From the NCBI RefSeq assembly GCF_013170845.1, contig NZ_CP033367.1, positions 2,729,001-2,793,000 of the forward strand: 64,000 bases of DNA, in the 5' to 3' direction. Made by a program: the position numbers and the translations under genes. Positions 1 to 8,882 of this stretch are shown here, piece after piece (positions within the stretch are counted from its first letter, which is position 1; each line of letters begins with the position of its first letter). Under the pieces are notes generated by a model. It was not told where the DNA came from, ran no database searches, and saw only the letters and a list, made by a program, of their open reading frames with translations. This stretch comes from Mesorhizobium loti R88b (GTDB lineage Bacteria > Pseudomonadota > Alphaproteobacteria > Rhizobiales > Rhizobiaceae).

Positions 1-2
1 TG

Positions 3-650
3 CAGGGTTGGTCGCCGACTCAGACCGGCCTGCGCATGGCGCCGGCCTTCATCGTCCAGATGGTGGTGTCGCCTTTTGTCGGCAGGCTCAGTGCCCGGTA
101 TGGCCATTCGGCGCTGATGACAGCAGGCTATGTGCTGATCGGCCTCTCGATGCTCGGCATGTGCTGGGCCGGACCGTCGACGCCCTATTGGGCGCTGTGC
201 GTTCTGTTTGCCATCGGCGGCCTCGGCAATTCGCTGGCGATCCCGACCGGAAGTGCCGCCGCCATGTCCTATGCACCGCGTGAGCGCTCGGGCATGGTGT
301 CGGCCGTCATCAATGCCACCCGCCAGAGCGGGCTTGCCATTGGCATCGCGCTGCTCGGCGCCTTGATGAGCATGCGGGCGACGAACCTTTTGACCGGATA
401 TCTCAGTGATGCCGGCGTCGCCAACGCCGCAGCGGTGGCCCGCGCCGCCATCTCTCGGCATGATTTCGCGACCGACGCGGCGATTGGCGAGGGCGGCGTG
501 CATCAGCTGTTCGCCGTCGCCTATGCCGGGGGCTTCCATGCGGCGATGGTAACGGCCGCGATCGGCGCGTTCCTGACCGCTGCCCTGTTGATCGCTGTCC
601 TGGCGCCCGCCGAGGCGCGTTCGGCCAGGGAGGCGAAGCAGCAGGCGTGA
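3..650 (+). CDS. MFS drug exporter, DHA2-like, C-terminal part
   Basis: This is the 3' end of a gene that starts before the window; about 216 residues are visible. It encodes an inner-membrane major facilitator that probably expels small molecules by proton antiport. The visible part reads QGWSPTQTGLRMAPAF and continues through several hydrophobic segments, with the loop ARYGHSALM between them, in the manner of the C-terminal half of EmrB/QacA-type proteins. The last helix is followed by a short charged tail ending in AREAKQQA. The gene converges on the aspartate aminotransferase gene and the two share a terminator hairpin. Substrate cannot be told from this fragment. Confidence 0.8.
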   Translation, partial: QGWSPTQTGLRMAPAFIVQMVVSPFVGRLSARYGHSALMTAGYVLIGLSMLGMCWAGPSTPYWALCVLFAIGGLGNSLAIPTGSAAAMSYAPRERSGMVSAVINATRQSGLAIGIALLGALMSMRATNLLTGYLSDAGVANAAAVARAAISRHDFATDAAIGEGGVHQLFAVAYAGGFHAAMVTAAIGAFLTAALLIAVLAPAEARSAREAKQQA

Positions 651-665
651 CGTTTCTGGACAACA

Positions 666-692
666 AAAACCCGGCAGCGACGCCGGGTTTTT
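666..692. terminator. Bidirectional rho-independent terminator
   Basis: A 10-bp stem (AAAACCCGGC against GCCGGGTTTT) with the loop AGCGAC lies between two convergent genes. It has A residues on the left and T residues on the right, so it can end transcripts from both sides: the MFS gene on plus and the aminotransferase on minus. Confidence 0.85.
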
Positions 693-712
693 CAGTTTCA
701 GCTTTTACCCGA

Positions 713-1990
<1,278 letters not shown>

Positions 1991-2132
1991 TCAGTGCAAG
2001 CCTTCTCGGCTGTGCCAGGTGGGACGGCGCGGTCAATGCGGCGTGATCGGCAACACTAAATTCATTAACGGGCGGTAGAGGCTTGCATGGCAGGATCGCC
2101 ATCCATTCCGCCAGTTCGCGGAGCGAGGAACC

Positions 2133-3023
2133 GTGTCGCGCAGCATTGGGCTTGCCCACATCATCCGTCATGATGACGGCACCTCGTCCGGTGTCTGGGG
2201 TATCTACACGCTGCAAAGTGCCTTCCAGCCGATCTTCGCCTTCAAGGAGGGAAAGCTGTCGGTTGCCGCCTTTGAAGGGTTGATCCGGCCGTTCCGCAAC
2301 GGCGAACCGCAATCGCCGATGGCCTTCTTCTCGACCTGTCCGGCCGCCGACCGCTTGCATGTCGAGGCGCTGACCAGGACATTGCATCTGCTGAATGCCG
2401 GCGCCTGCCTGCCGCAGGAGGCGTCGATCTTCGTCAATTTCGACCCGTCGGTGTTTACCGAGCGATCGGTCGCCGACAATGCTTTGCGCGAAATGCGGCT
2501 GGTGCTGCACGAAGCCGGCATCGATCCTGGCCGCGTGGTGTGCGAGGTGACCGAGCAGAGGTCGGCATCGCAGGAGACCCTGCACAGCTTCGTCGCCGCA
2601 CTCAGGGGCAACGGGTTTCGCATCGCCGTCGACGACTATGGCGCCGACGATTCCGACATCCACCGCATCAAGGAATTGAAGCCCGACATCGTCAAGTTCG
2701 ACGCCACCTGGATCAACCAGTTGATGGAATCCGGCGCCGGCTTCGCTTTGTTGACCACCATGGTGAAAAACTTCGAGGAACAGGGTATCCGCACGGTGTT
2801 CGAGGGCATCGAGGAGGGATGGCAGTTGGAGCTGGCCGAAAAGTCTGGCGCTTCGATGGTCCAGGGTTTCGTCTTGGCGCGGCCGGAGCTGGCGCCGACC
2901 AGTTTTCGCGTTTTCGGCAAGACCACGCCGCAAGCCGTTCCCGCCACTGCCGCATCGACGCCCCCGGTCGCATCGCATGCGACTCGGCCGGCAAAGGCCT
3001 TCGGGCGCCGGGTCGCGCCATGA
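2133..3023 (+). CDS. EAL-domain protein, first of a tandem pair
   Basis: A 296-residue cytoplasmic protein made almost entirely of one EAL domain, the fold that hydrolyses or senses cyclic-di-GMP. The signature is EGLIRP rather than EALLR. Metal and catalytic positions mostly remain: N in FVNFDPS, E in CEVTEQ, the aspartate pair in VDDYG, K in DIVKFD, E in FEGIEE and Q in MVQGF. The loop after DDYG reads ADDSD instead of the usual TGYSS, so activity may be reduced or altered. No GGDEF, PAS or membrane segment precedes it. The C-terminal 40 residues are an Ala/Pro-rich tail. The stop overlaps the start of the next EAL gene by four bases, which implies translational coupling. Start codon is GTG. 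Confidence 0.8.
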   Translation: MSRSIGLAHIIRHDDGTSSGVWGIYTLQSAFQPIFAFKEGKLSVAAFEGLIRPFRNGEPQSPMAFFSTCPAADRLHVEALTRTLHLLNAGACLPQEASIFVNFDPSVFTERSVADNALREMRLVLHEAGIDPGRVVCEVTEQRSASQETLHSFVAALRGNGFRIAVDDYGADDSDIHRIKELKPDIVKFDATWINQLMESGAGFALLTTMVKNFEEQGIRTVFEGIEEGWQLELAEKSGASMVQGFVLARPELAPTSFRVFGKTTPQAVPATAASTPPVASHATRPAKAFGRRVAP

Positions 3024-3889
3024 GGTTGGAGCGGCGGCGCAATGCCAGCGATGCGATCTTCGCCGACGAGATCGGCATCGAATATGGTGTCCTTGGCGAC
3101 TTCCGCCTGCGCAGCGCCTACCAGCCGATCTTCGCCCCGCATGGCCGGACTTTGCACGCGGTGGCGGTCGAGGGCCTGATCGAGCCGCACCGTGCCGGCC
3201 GGCCCGTGTCGCCGCGGGTATTCTTTGAAAGCATCGACGTGCCGGACCGGCTGTTTGTCGAGACCATGTGCCGGGTGCTGCATCTCAGGAATTTCCACAA
3301 CATCGGTGTCGACGGGCTCGATCTGTTCTTCAACTACAATCCGATGATCAACGACCATCCCGGGCGGGCGCTGGCCGAGATCCGGCTGATGAGCCGGCAT
3401 CTGGGCGAGCTCGGGCTGGCTCCGCGCATGCTGGTCTGCGAAATCACCGAACAGGCGGCTGATGAGGCGCTTCTCGCGCGGCTGGTGCGCGAAATGCGGC
3501 GCGACGGCATCCGCATCGCCATCGACGATTTCGGCACCGGCCATTCGACCGAGGAGCGGGTGAGCCTGCTCCAGCCCGATATCGTGAAGATCGATGGCGG
3601 CTGGTTCGCGGAATTCTGCCGCCACGCCGCCGCCGAGCGGTTTTTCCGCCCGCTGGTGTCGAGCCTGCATGACCGTGGCGCCAAGGTGCTGGTCGAAGGC
3701 ATCGAGCAGTCCGTCCATCTGCGCGTCGCACTGGAAGGCGGCGTCGACCTGCTGCAGGGCTTTCTTCTGGGCCGGCCGGCGCTGGCCGGGACGATCTTCA
3801 ACGAAGAGCCGCTGGTGATCGACGCGCTGCTGGGCTTCGACAACAAGGTCGTGCCCCTCTTTGCCAGGACTTTGCATCAGCGGCGCTGA
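3020..3889 (+). CDS. EAL-domain protein, second of a tandem pair
   Basis: A 289-residue standalone EAL-domain protein, probably a cyclic-di-GMP phosphodiesterase or receptor. The signature is VEGLIEP, so the arginine usual in EALLR is replaced by glutamate. It keeps NYNP, CEITEQ, IDDFGTGHST, DIVKIDGGW, VEGIEQ and LQGFLLGRP, so its later motifs are more canonical than those of its upstream partner. The ATG sits inside the TGA of the preceding gene (ATGA), which fixes the start and suggests co-translation. The two proteins align over their whole length and look like an old tandem duplication. They may work as a heterodimer, which is inference. Confidence 0.82.
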   Translation: MRLERRRNASDAIFADEIGIEYGVLGDFRLRSAYQPIFAPHGRTLHAVAVEGLIEPHRAGRPVSPRVFFESIDVPDRLFVETMCRVLHLRNFHNIGVDGLDLFFNYNPMINDHPGRALAEIRLMSRHLGELGLAPRMLVCEITEQAADEALLARLVREMRRDGIRIAIDDFGTGHSTEERVSLLQPDIVKIDGGWFAEFCRHAAAERFFRPLVSSLHDRGAKVLVEGIEQSVHLRVALEGGVDLLQGFLLGRPALAGTIFNEEPLVIDALLGFDNKVVPLFARTLHQRR

Positions 3890-3971
3890 TGGTCGCGCCA
3901 AAACAAATCATTGGTTGGCGCCGCCGCCGCTGCGATAATCCCTTTACAAGGCAACGCTGCGGGGACCGTCC

Positions 3972-4580
3972 ATGATACTGTACAGCATGATCGACAGCGG
4001 CAATTGCTACAAGCCGCGCCTGCTGATGGCCAAGCTTGGCCTCGCCTTCACCACGATCGAGGTGAGTTCGCATAGCGGCGACACGCGAAAAGCCGACTTT
4101 ATCGCCAAGAACCCCAACGCCATGGTGCCGCTGCTCGAACTCGACGACGGCCGGCTTCTGGCCGAATCCAACGCCATCCTGCTCTATCTCGCCGAAGGCA
4201 CGCGCTTCCTGCCGGCGGACAGATATGAGCGCGGGCTTGCCTATCAATGGCTGTTCTTCGAGCAGTACAGCCACGAGCCCTACATTGCCGTGCGCAAGGC
4301 GCTGCTGACCTTTCCCGAACGCGCTGGGGATGCGACGCCCGAGCGGCTGGCGGTAACGCTGGAACGCGGCAACAAGGCGCTCGGCGTGATGAACAGATAT
4401 CTGGAGACCAACGCCTTCTTCGCCGGCGGCGCCTTCAGCGTCGCCGACATCGCGCTCTATGCCTACACGCACACGGCGGAGCAAGGCGGCTTCCAGCTCG
4501 ACGCCTATCCGGCGGTCGTGACCTGGCTTGGCCGCGTGGAGGCGGATCCGGGGCACGTGCCGATCGAGTGGGTGGGTTGA
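3972..4580 (+). CDS. Glutathione S-transferase family protein
   Basis: A 202-residue cytoplasmic protein with the two-domain GST plan. The N-terminal thioredoxin-like half starts MILYSMIDSGNCYKPRLLMA and carries the conserved cis-proline (NAMVPLLEL) and the glutathione-contacting ESNAILLYL segment. The helical C-terminal half has the N-capping motif FSVADIALYAY. The catalytic Ser/Tyr/Cys cannot be assigned with certainty; Ser9 or the Cys in SGNCYK are candidates. It is a single gene and its partner substrate is not indicated by the neighbours. Confidence 0.82.
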   Translation: MILYSMIDSGNCYKPRLLMAKLGLAFTTIEVSSHSGDTRKADFIAKNPNAMVPLLELDDGRLLAESNAILLYLAEGTRFLPADRYERGLAYQWLFFEQYSHEPYIAVRKALLTFPERAGDATPERLAVTLERGNKALGVMNRYLETNAFFAGGAFSVADIALYAYTHTAEQGGFQLDAYPAVVTWLGRVEADPGHVPIEWVG

Positions 4581-4617
4581 GACCTTCCCAATAATTCTAC
4601 TCCGGCGGCCACCTAGC

Positions 4618-4684
4618 GCGGTTTTCTGCGCTTCCGGTGCTCACGTACTTAAATGTACGCTCCGCTCCGGTTCTCGAAAACCAC
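4618..4684. repeat. Imperfect inverted repeat, possible dispersed intergenic element
   Basis: Two arms of about 30 bases face each other around TTAAAT. Outer parts GCGGTTTTC and GAAAACCAC, middle CCGG blocks and inner CGTAC/GTACG all pair. It occupies the space directly after the orphan antitoxin-like gene, where a toxin gene would be expected. The sequence style matches structured repeats common in rhizobial intergenic DNA, but copy number cannot be checked here. Confidence 0.45.
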
Positions 4685-4733
4685 GCTATCTGACTCGCCA
4701 GAGCGAATTCTTGAAAAGGTCTCGGCGCTGCGG

Positions 4734-4934
4734 CTAAAAACGTCGAAAGTTTCCGGCTCGAACCTCGGCCAACGCCTTTTCGGCAAACTCGTCCAGTCGA
4801 CCTGCCTTTGCATCGGCCTCGATCTGCTTGTCCCATACGTCTGCCTGGAACGCCTCGAACCATTTGGCAAAGGCTTTTAGTTCTTTGGGGCTCAGGGCTG
4901 CGATCGATCTTTGGATCTGTTCGAGCTTGGTCAT
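4734..4934 (-). CDS. Orphan antitoxin-like small protein
   Basis: A 66-residue acidic, helical protein starting MTKLEQIQRSIAALSPKELK. The middle DVWDKQIEADAKAGRL and the closing EKALAEVRAG are the layout I associate with small antitoxins encoded just before RelE/ParE-like toxins. Here no toxin gene follows: only about 150 bases remain before the GST gene, and they hold an inverted repeat. It may be a relic of a toxin-antitoxin pair, or an antitoxin kept to neutralise a toxin elsewhere. The second in-frame ATG was preferred to one five codons upstream because it matches the family start. Family assignment is from memory of similar proteins and is moderate. Confidence 0.6.
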   Translation of the reverse strand: MTKLEQIQRSIAALSPKELKAFAKWFEAFQADVWDKQIEADAKAGRLDEFAEKALAEVRAGNFRRF

Positions 4935-4987
4935 GAATTGAAAATACATGATCGGGGTCGCAAAGCGAAATGCCTCAACCCCAGACG

Positions 4988-5014
4988 CAAAAAAGGCGGG
5001 ATAAATCCCGCCTT
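4988..5014 (-). terminator. Rho-independent terminator downstream of the cold-shock gene
   Basis: On the minus strand a stem AAGGCGGGAT/ATCCCGCCTT with a two-base loop is followed by a run of T. It lies about 165 bases past the cspA stop codon, which leaves a rather long 3' untranslated region with further small GC-rich hairpins. Confidence 0.75.
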
Positions 5015-5178
5015 CCCGTGCTTGGTAGCCTGATTGGGAGCGTCCGGTCCGGGCTGGCAGCTATCTGCCGATCCAGCTTGTCGGGTCTTCCGCTCCAGCG
5101 CGCTTCTCGCGCGACTGTCAGTACATCCGTGACTTGCCGCGCGCCCCGAACTCTCGTCCGGCGCGCGCTATCGCAAAA

Positions 5179-5391
5179 TCAGGCTGCCTTGCTCAGAGAT
5201 CCAGCGGACGACTTGCCAGTGCGGCGGTCCTGCTCGATCTCGAAGTTGATCTTCTGGCCTTCGACCAGGGTCGACAGTCCAGCACGCTCGACAGCGGAGA
5301 TGTGGACGAAAACGTCCGCGCCGCCCGCGTCAGGCTGGATGAAGCCGAAGCCCTTGGTGGCGTTGAACCACTTGACCGTTCCAGTTGCCAT
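5179..5391 (-). CDS. cspA: Cold-shock protein, CspA family
   Basis: A 70-residue single cold-shock domain that binds single-stranded RNA and DNA as an RNA chaperone. Both RNP motifs are visible: KGFGFIQ (RNP1) and VFVHISAV (RNP2). The opening [16 protein letters not shown] is canonical. The gene has about 130 bases of non-coding sequence upstream before AT-rich DNA, consistent with the long leaders of csp mRNAs, though I see no cold box I would name. Several csp paralogues are usual in rhizobia, so the exact paralogue letter is uncertain. Confidence 0.92.
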   Translation of the reverse strand: MATGTVKWFNATKGFGFIQPDAGGADVFVHISAVERAGLSTLVEGQKINFEIEQDRRTGKSSAGSLSKAA

Positions 5392-5667
5392 TTTAGATAG
5401 TCCTTCACATTTGCTTTAGATTGACCGGACCGAGGTCCAGCCGGTGTGCATCGAGATTTTGGAGATAGACGTCAGCAAACGCGATTATCGCGAGGCCCGG
5501 ATCGATCGGCCGAAATATCAATGGGGCTGATATAGGCTGCTTTCGCACAAAAAACAAGACTGTGTGAAAGGGCTGTGATCAAAGGGTTGCCCAATGATTG
5601 CCCCAATCTGGTAAAAGCGTGGCATCAGGATCGCAGGCCAAGCGCAGCGATCCGCAGGGAGGGATTC

Positions 5668-5994
5668 ATGAAAACCATTGTGCTTGCTGCCTGTCTTACG
5701 CTGGTGGCCGCCGAGGCGCAGGCGATCTCGCGCTATGACCCGACGCATATGAGCTGCGGCAAGGTGCAGTCGACGATCGCGCGCCAGGGCGCAGTGATCC
5801 TGCGATACCAGTCGACGCGCGTGCCGGGACTGCCGCTCTACGACCGCTATGTGCAGAGCCAGCAATTCTGCACCATGGGCGAGGTCAGGACGCGCGCCTA
5901 TGTGCCGAGCGCCGACACCAAGTCGTGCCCGGTCTATAACTGCAAGCGGCCCGACAACGAGCATTTTCACCGGCGGTTCTTCCACCACCACTAG
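5668..5994 (+). CDS. Small secreted cysteine-containing protein
   Basis: A 108-residue protein I do not recognise as a named family. It has a clear Sec signal peptide (MKTIVLAACLTLVAAEAQA, cleavage after AQA). The mature part has four cysteines, in SCGK, FCTMG and SCPVYNC, which suggests two periplasmic disulfides. The tail is rich in histidine (HFHRRFFHHH). The start is fixed by GGGAGGGA seven bases before the ATG and by the signal peptide; a longer frame upstream lacks these. It stands alone between the cold-shock gene and a convergent LysR gene. Confidence 0.7.
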   Translation: MKTIVLAACLTLVAAEAQAISRYDPTHMSCGKVQSTIARQGAVILRYQSTRVPGLPLYDRYVQSQQFCTMGEVRTRAYVPSADTKSCPVYNCKRPDNEHFHRRFFHHH

Positions 5995-6063
5995 GCCAGA
6001 CATCGACCGCACCGGAAGCCGACCGCCTAACCGAACAACCGCGCCTCTCGGCGGCATGTGCAT

Positions 6064-6954
6064 TCAGTCGCGAATCTGTTCCATGAGCATGGACACGAAC
6101 CGCGTCACCTTCTGCGGGCGAAAGCGCGCGGGCGGGTAGACCACGTGAATGCCGCCGGAGGGCAGCGCCCAGTCCGGGAGCATATGAACGAGACGACCCT
6201 GCGATAGATGGTCGACGACCAGATAGTCCGGCAGAACCGCCAGTCCGCCGCCAGCGAGCGTCGCTTCCAGGACGGCCGGGGTCGAGTTGATGGAGAACGT
6301 CTCGCGCATGGTGATGGTGCGCCGCTCGAAATCGCCTCGGCTGAAGCTCCAGGTGAATGGCTTGCGAAGGACGGAATTGGCAACGAGCGGCAAGGGAGAA
6401 AGGTCTCCCGGTTCGTCTACCTTGACCCCGGCGGCGAAATCCCGCGATGCGACCAGGATTTGCCGGAAGGTGCCGATGCGTCGCGCCTGCTGGCTGGAGT
6501 CTTCAAGCCAGCCAACCCGGATGGACAGGTCTATCTTGTTGCCGATCAAATCAATGATTGCATCGGAAATGAACAGTTCGACGCCGCAGGCCGGAAATTT
6601 CTGCCGAAAGCGGGCGGCGATCGGGGCCAGCACGATAGCGCCATAGTCATTGGACGCAGAAACGCGCAGCACGCCGGCCACTTCGGTGTTGCCCTCGCCA
6701 ACCTCGGCGACGGCCTCTTCAACGTCCCGCAGGATCAGAACGCAACGTGCATGCAAAAGACGGCCTGCTTCGGTCGGCTCGAGCCTCCGCGTCGTGCGCA
6801 CGAGCAGCGTGGTCTGCAGCTCGGCTTCAAGGCGGGCGACCTGCTGGCTGACGACGGCTTTCGTGATGCCAAGTCGCTCGGCTGCCCGGGTAAACGAGCC
6901 TGCGTCGATGACGGTAGCAAAATAGGCGAGGCGGTTGAGGTTGACTGGTTCCAC
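6064..6954 (-). CDS. LysR-family transcriptional regulator
   Basis: A 296-residue regulator with an N-terminal winged helix-turn-helix (LNRLAYFATVIDAGSFTRAA, then ITKAVVSQQVARLE) and a periplasmic-binding-protein-like effector domain from about residue 90. It is transcribed divergently from the Tat-exported MBL-fold gene, with 165 bases between the starts, so that gene is the most likely target. Position and N-terminal sequence resemble the CrgA-like subgroup of LysR proteins. The inducer is unknown. Confidence 0.88.
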   Translation of the reverse strand: MEPVNLNRLAYFATVIDAGSFTRAAERLGITKAVVSQQVARLEAELQTTLLVRTTRRLEPTEAGRLLHARCVLILRDVEEAVAEVGEGNTEVAGVLRVSASNDYGAIVLAPIAARFRQKFPACGVELFISDAIIDLIGNKIDLSIRVGWLEDSSQQARRIGTFRQILVASRDFAAGVKVDEPGDLSPLPLVANSVLRKPFTWSFSRGDFERRTITMRETFSINSTPAVLEATLAGGGLAVLPDYLVVDHLSQGRLVHMLPDWALPSGGIHVVYPPARFRPQKVTRFVSMLMEQIRD

Positions 6955-7119
6955 GGGAACGCCTTCGGTTGATTGTAGGCCTATGGCATACAGTCTGTAT
7001 TATTGCACGCAGTTTATCAATTAATCCGGCGGAGCTACTGTCCTCACCGTTCTCTCAATCGGCGGCAGACCCGCGGATTGCCAGCGCGACCCGATCCCAA
7101 TCATTCGAGGAGCTGTTCC

Positions 7120-8022
7120 ATGTTCACGAGAAGACAGATCATCAAGACCTCATTGGCCGTTGGCGCAGCCGCCGTCTTCGCTTCCGCTGGGCGCGGCCAG
7201 GCCGCCGGCAGCAAGCTTGACTGGAAACACTTCCCCGCGGGTCCGAATGGCTTTTTCCGCGCGCCGGTGCTGCTGTCGGGGCCGAGCGAAGCCCTGTTGA
7301 TCGACGGCGGTTTCACCTATCCGGACGGCAAGGCACTCGCCGAGGCCATCAAGGCCACCGGCAAGAAGCTGACCACCATCTATGTCAGCCAGTCCGATCC
7401 CGATTACTACTTCAGCCTGAAGCCGGTGAGGGAAGCCTTCCCGGAGGCAAAAGTGATTGCTGCCTCCGCCACGCTCGACGCCATCAAAGGCAGCGTGGAG
7501 AAAAAGCTCGCGGTCTGGGGCCCGCAACTGAAGGAAAACGGCCCCCAGGCGCTGTCCGACATCGTGCTGCCCGAAGCATTCGACGGCCCAACGCTTAGTG
7601 TCGACGGCGAGACGATCGAGATCGTCAATGCGGAAGAAGGACTCGCCAACCGCCGGTACCTGTTCGTGCCGTCGCTCAACGCCGTGTTCGGTGGTGTGAT
7701 GATCTTTGCCGGTGTTCATGTCTGGACCGCCGACACGCAGACCAGGGAAAGCCGCGCCGCCTGGGTCAAGACGCTGGAGGCGATCGCCGCCCGCAAGCCG
7801 ACCGTCGTGGTGCCTGGCCACATGGACCCCGATGCCGCGACCGGTCCCTCGGCCGTGGAATTCACCAAGTCCTATCTTCTCACCTTCGAGGACGAACTGA
7901 GCAAGGCGGCCGACAGCGCCGCGCTAAAGGCCGCCATGGAGGCCCGCTTCCCCGGCCTCGGTATGGGCGTCGCCCTCGATGTCGGATCCAAGGTCGCCAA
8001 GGGTGAGATGAAGTGGGACTGA
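7120..8022 (+). CDS. Tat-exported MBL-fold protein with degenerate metal site
   Basis: A 300-residue protein with a twin-arginine signal (FTRRQIIKTSLAVGAAAVF) and a metallo-beta-lactamase fold. The start was chosen at the ATG with GAGGAG nine bases upstream; a longer frame would bury the Tat signal. The usual HxHxDH metal loop reads SQSDPDYY, so the first histidines are missing, while a later histidine in VVPGHMDPDA remains. It may bind one metal, a different ligand, or none. The protein should act in the periplasm. It is divergent from a LysR gene and is followed by a terminator. Confidence 0.75.
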   Translation: MFTRRQIIKTSLAVGAAAVFASAGRGQAAGSKLDWKHFPAGPNGFFRAPVLLSGPSEALLIDGGFTYPDGKALAEAIKATGKKLTTIYVSQSDPDYYFSLKPVREAFPEAKVIAASATLDAIKGSVEKKLAVWGPQLKENGPQALSDIVLPEAFDGPTLSVDGETIEIVNAEEGLANRRYLFVPSLNAVFGGVMIFAGVHVWTADTQTRESRAAWVKTLEAIAARKPTVVVPGHMDPDAATGPSAVEFTKSYLLTFEDELSKAADSAALKAAMEARFPGLGMGVALDVGSKVAKGEMKWD

Positions 8023-8061
8023 CCTGGCGACGAACCTCGACTTGATCCGCAGCCTCCAAAG

Positions 8062-8093
8062 AGAACGGCCGTAATCTTCCGGCCGTTCTTTCC
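8062..8093 (+). terminator. Rho-independent terminator
   Basis: A 10-bp stem AGAACGGCCG/CGGCCGTTCT with an 8-base loop is followed by TTTCCC. It lies between the MBL gene and the convergent alkyltransferase gene and could serve both. Confidence 0.7.
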
Positions 8094-8141
8094 CAGACGT
8101 CGAATGGACCGAGGCGGAAGGGCAGTGTCGGCGCCGGCGGT

Positions 8142-8714
8142 TCAGAACCCGAACGAAACCTGCGCCGGCGGCGGCGGGCCGACGCGCACGCCTTCCATGG
8201 CCAGCATCTTTTCCTTGGTGACGGAGCCGCCGGGAGCGGAGAAACCGCCGATCTTGCCGCCGGCGGCCATGATGCGGTGGCACGGGATGACCAGTGGCAC
8301 CGGGTTGGCGCCAAGGGCAGCACCGGTCTCGCGCGGCAAGCCGGGCTGGCCGGCGCGCTTGGCCAGTTCTCCATAGGTGGTGGTTTCGCCGTAGCCAAGC
8401 TTTCGCGCCGCGTCGTAGATGGCGAGGCGGAAATCGTCGACGCCGTCGAGATCGACCGGCACACTGGAGAAGTCGATGTCCTCGCCTGAGGCGTAGGCCT
8501 TGATCGAGGCGATGAGCTCGACCACCCATTGCGGCTGCTCGGTATTGGCCGAAACGCCGGCGTGGCGCATCAGCCGGCGCTCCACCGCTTCGCGGCTGCG
8601 TTCGGGCAGGCAGAGCCGGATCAGGCCCTTTTCGCTCCAGGCGATGCCCATGAAGCCGATCACTGTTTCTAACACTGCGTGGCCGGCTGTGATCGAAGCT
8701 GTCGTTTCCATCAT
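8142..8714 (-). CDS. ogt: Methylated-DNA--protein-cysteine methyltransferase
   Basis: A 190-residue suicide repair protein that moves methyl groups from O6-methylguanine to its own cysteine. The active site PCHRIM has the acceptor cysteine near residue 145, followed by the glycine-rich GGKIGGFSAPGG. The helix-turn-helix minor-groove part GYGETTTYGELAKRAG precedes it. There is no N-terminal Ada domain. Two adjacent ATGs are possible starts; the first has AAGGA five bases upstream. The frame stays open far upstream, but that part lies opposite the transglycosylase gene and is not coding. Confidence 0.9.
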   Translation of the reverse strand: MMETTASITAGHAVLETVIGFMGIAWSEKGLIRLCLPERSREAVERRLMRHAGVSANTEQPQWVVELIASIKAYASGEDIDFSSVPVDLDGVDDFRLAIYDAARKLGYGETTTYGELAKRAGQPGLPRETGAALGANPVPLVIPCHRIMAAGGKIGGFSAPGGSVTKEKMLAMEGVRVGPPPPAQVSFGF

Positions 8715-8882
8715 GCGTTCCTTTCCGCAAAGTGGCGAAAACCGGCATTTGCGCTGGTACATATGGAGAACAATATGGCAGTTCGGCCCGAGTCCCGCCA
8801 CCCGAAAACCACCTGATGGCCCCGATTGCCCGCCCTGAATCGCTGGTGTAAGGGATTTATTAACACCCGACGAACCGGACCC

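Noticed and set aside
2636..3901. Long minus-strand frame opposite the EAL genes
   Set aside because: No domain, no ribosome site, and both EAL genes are clear on the plus strand.
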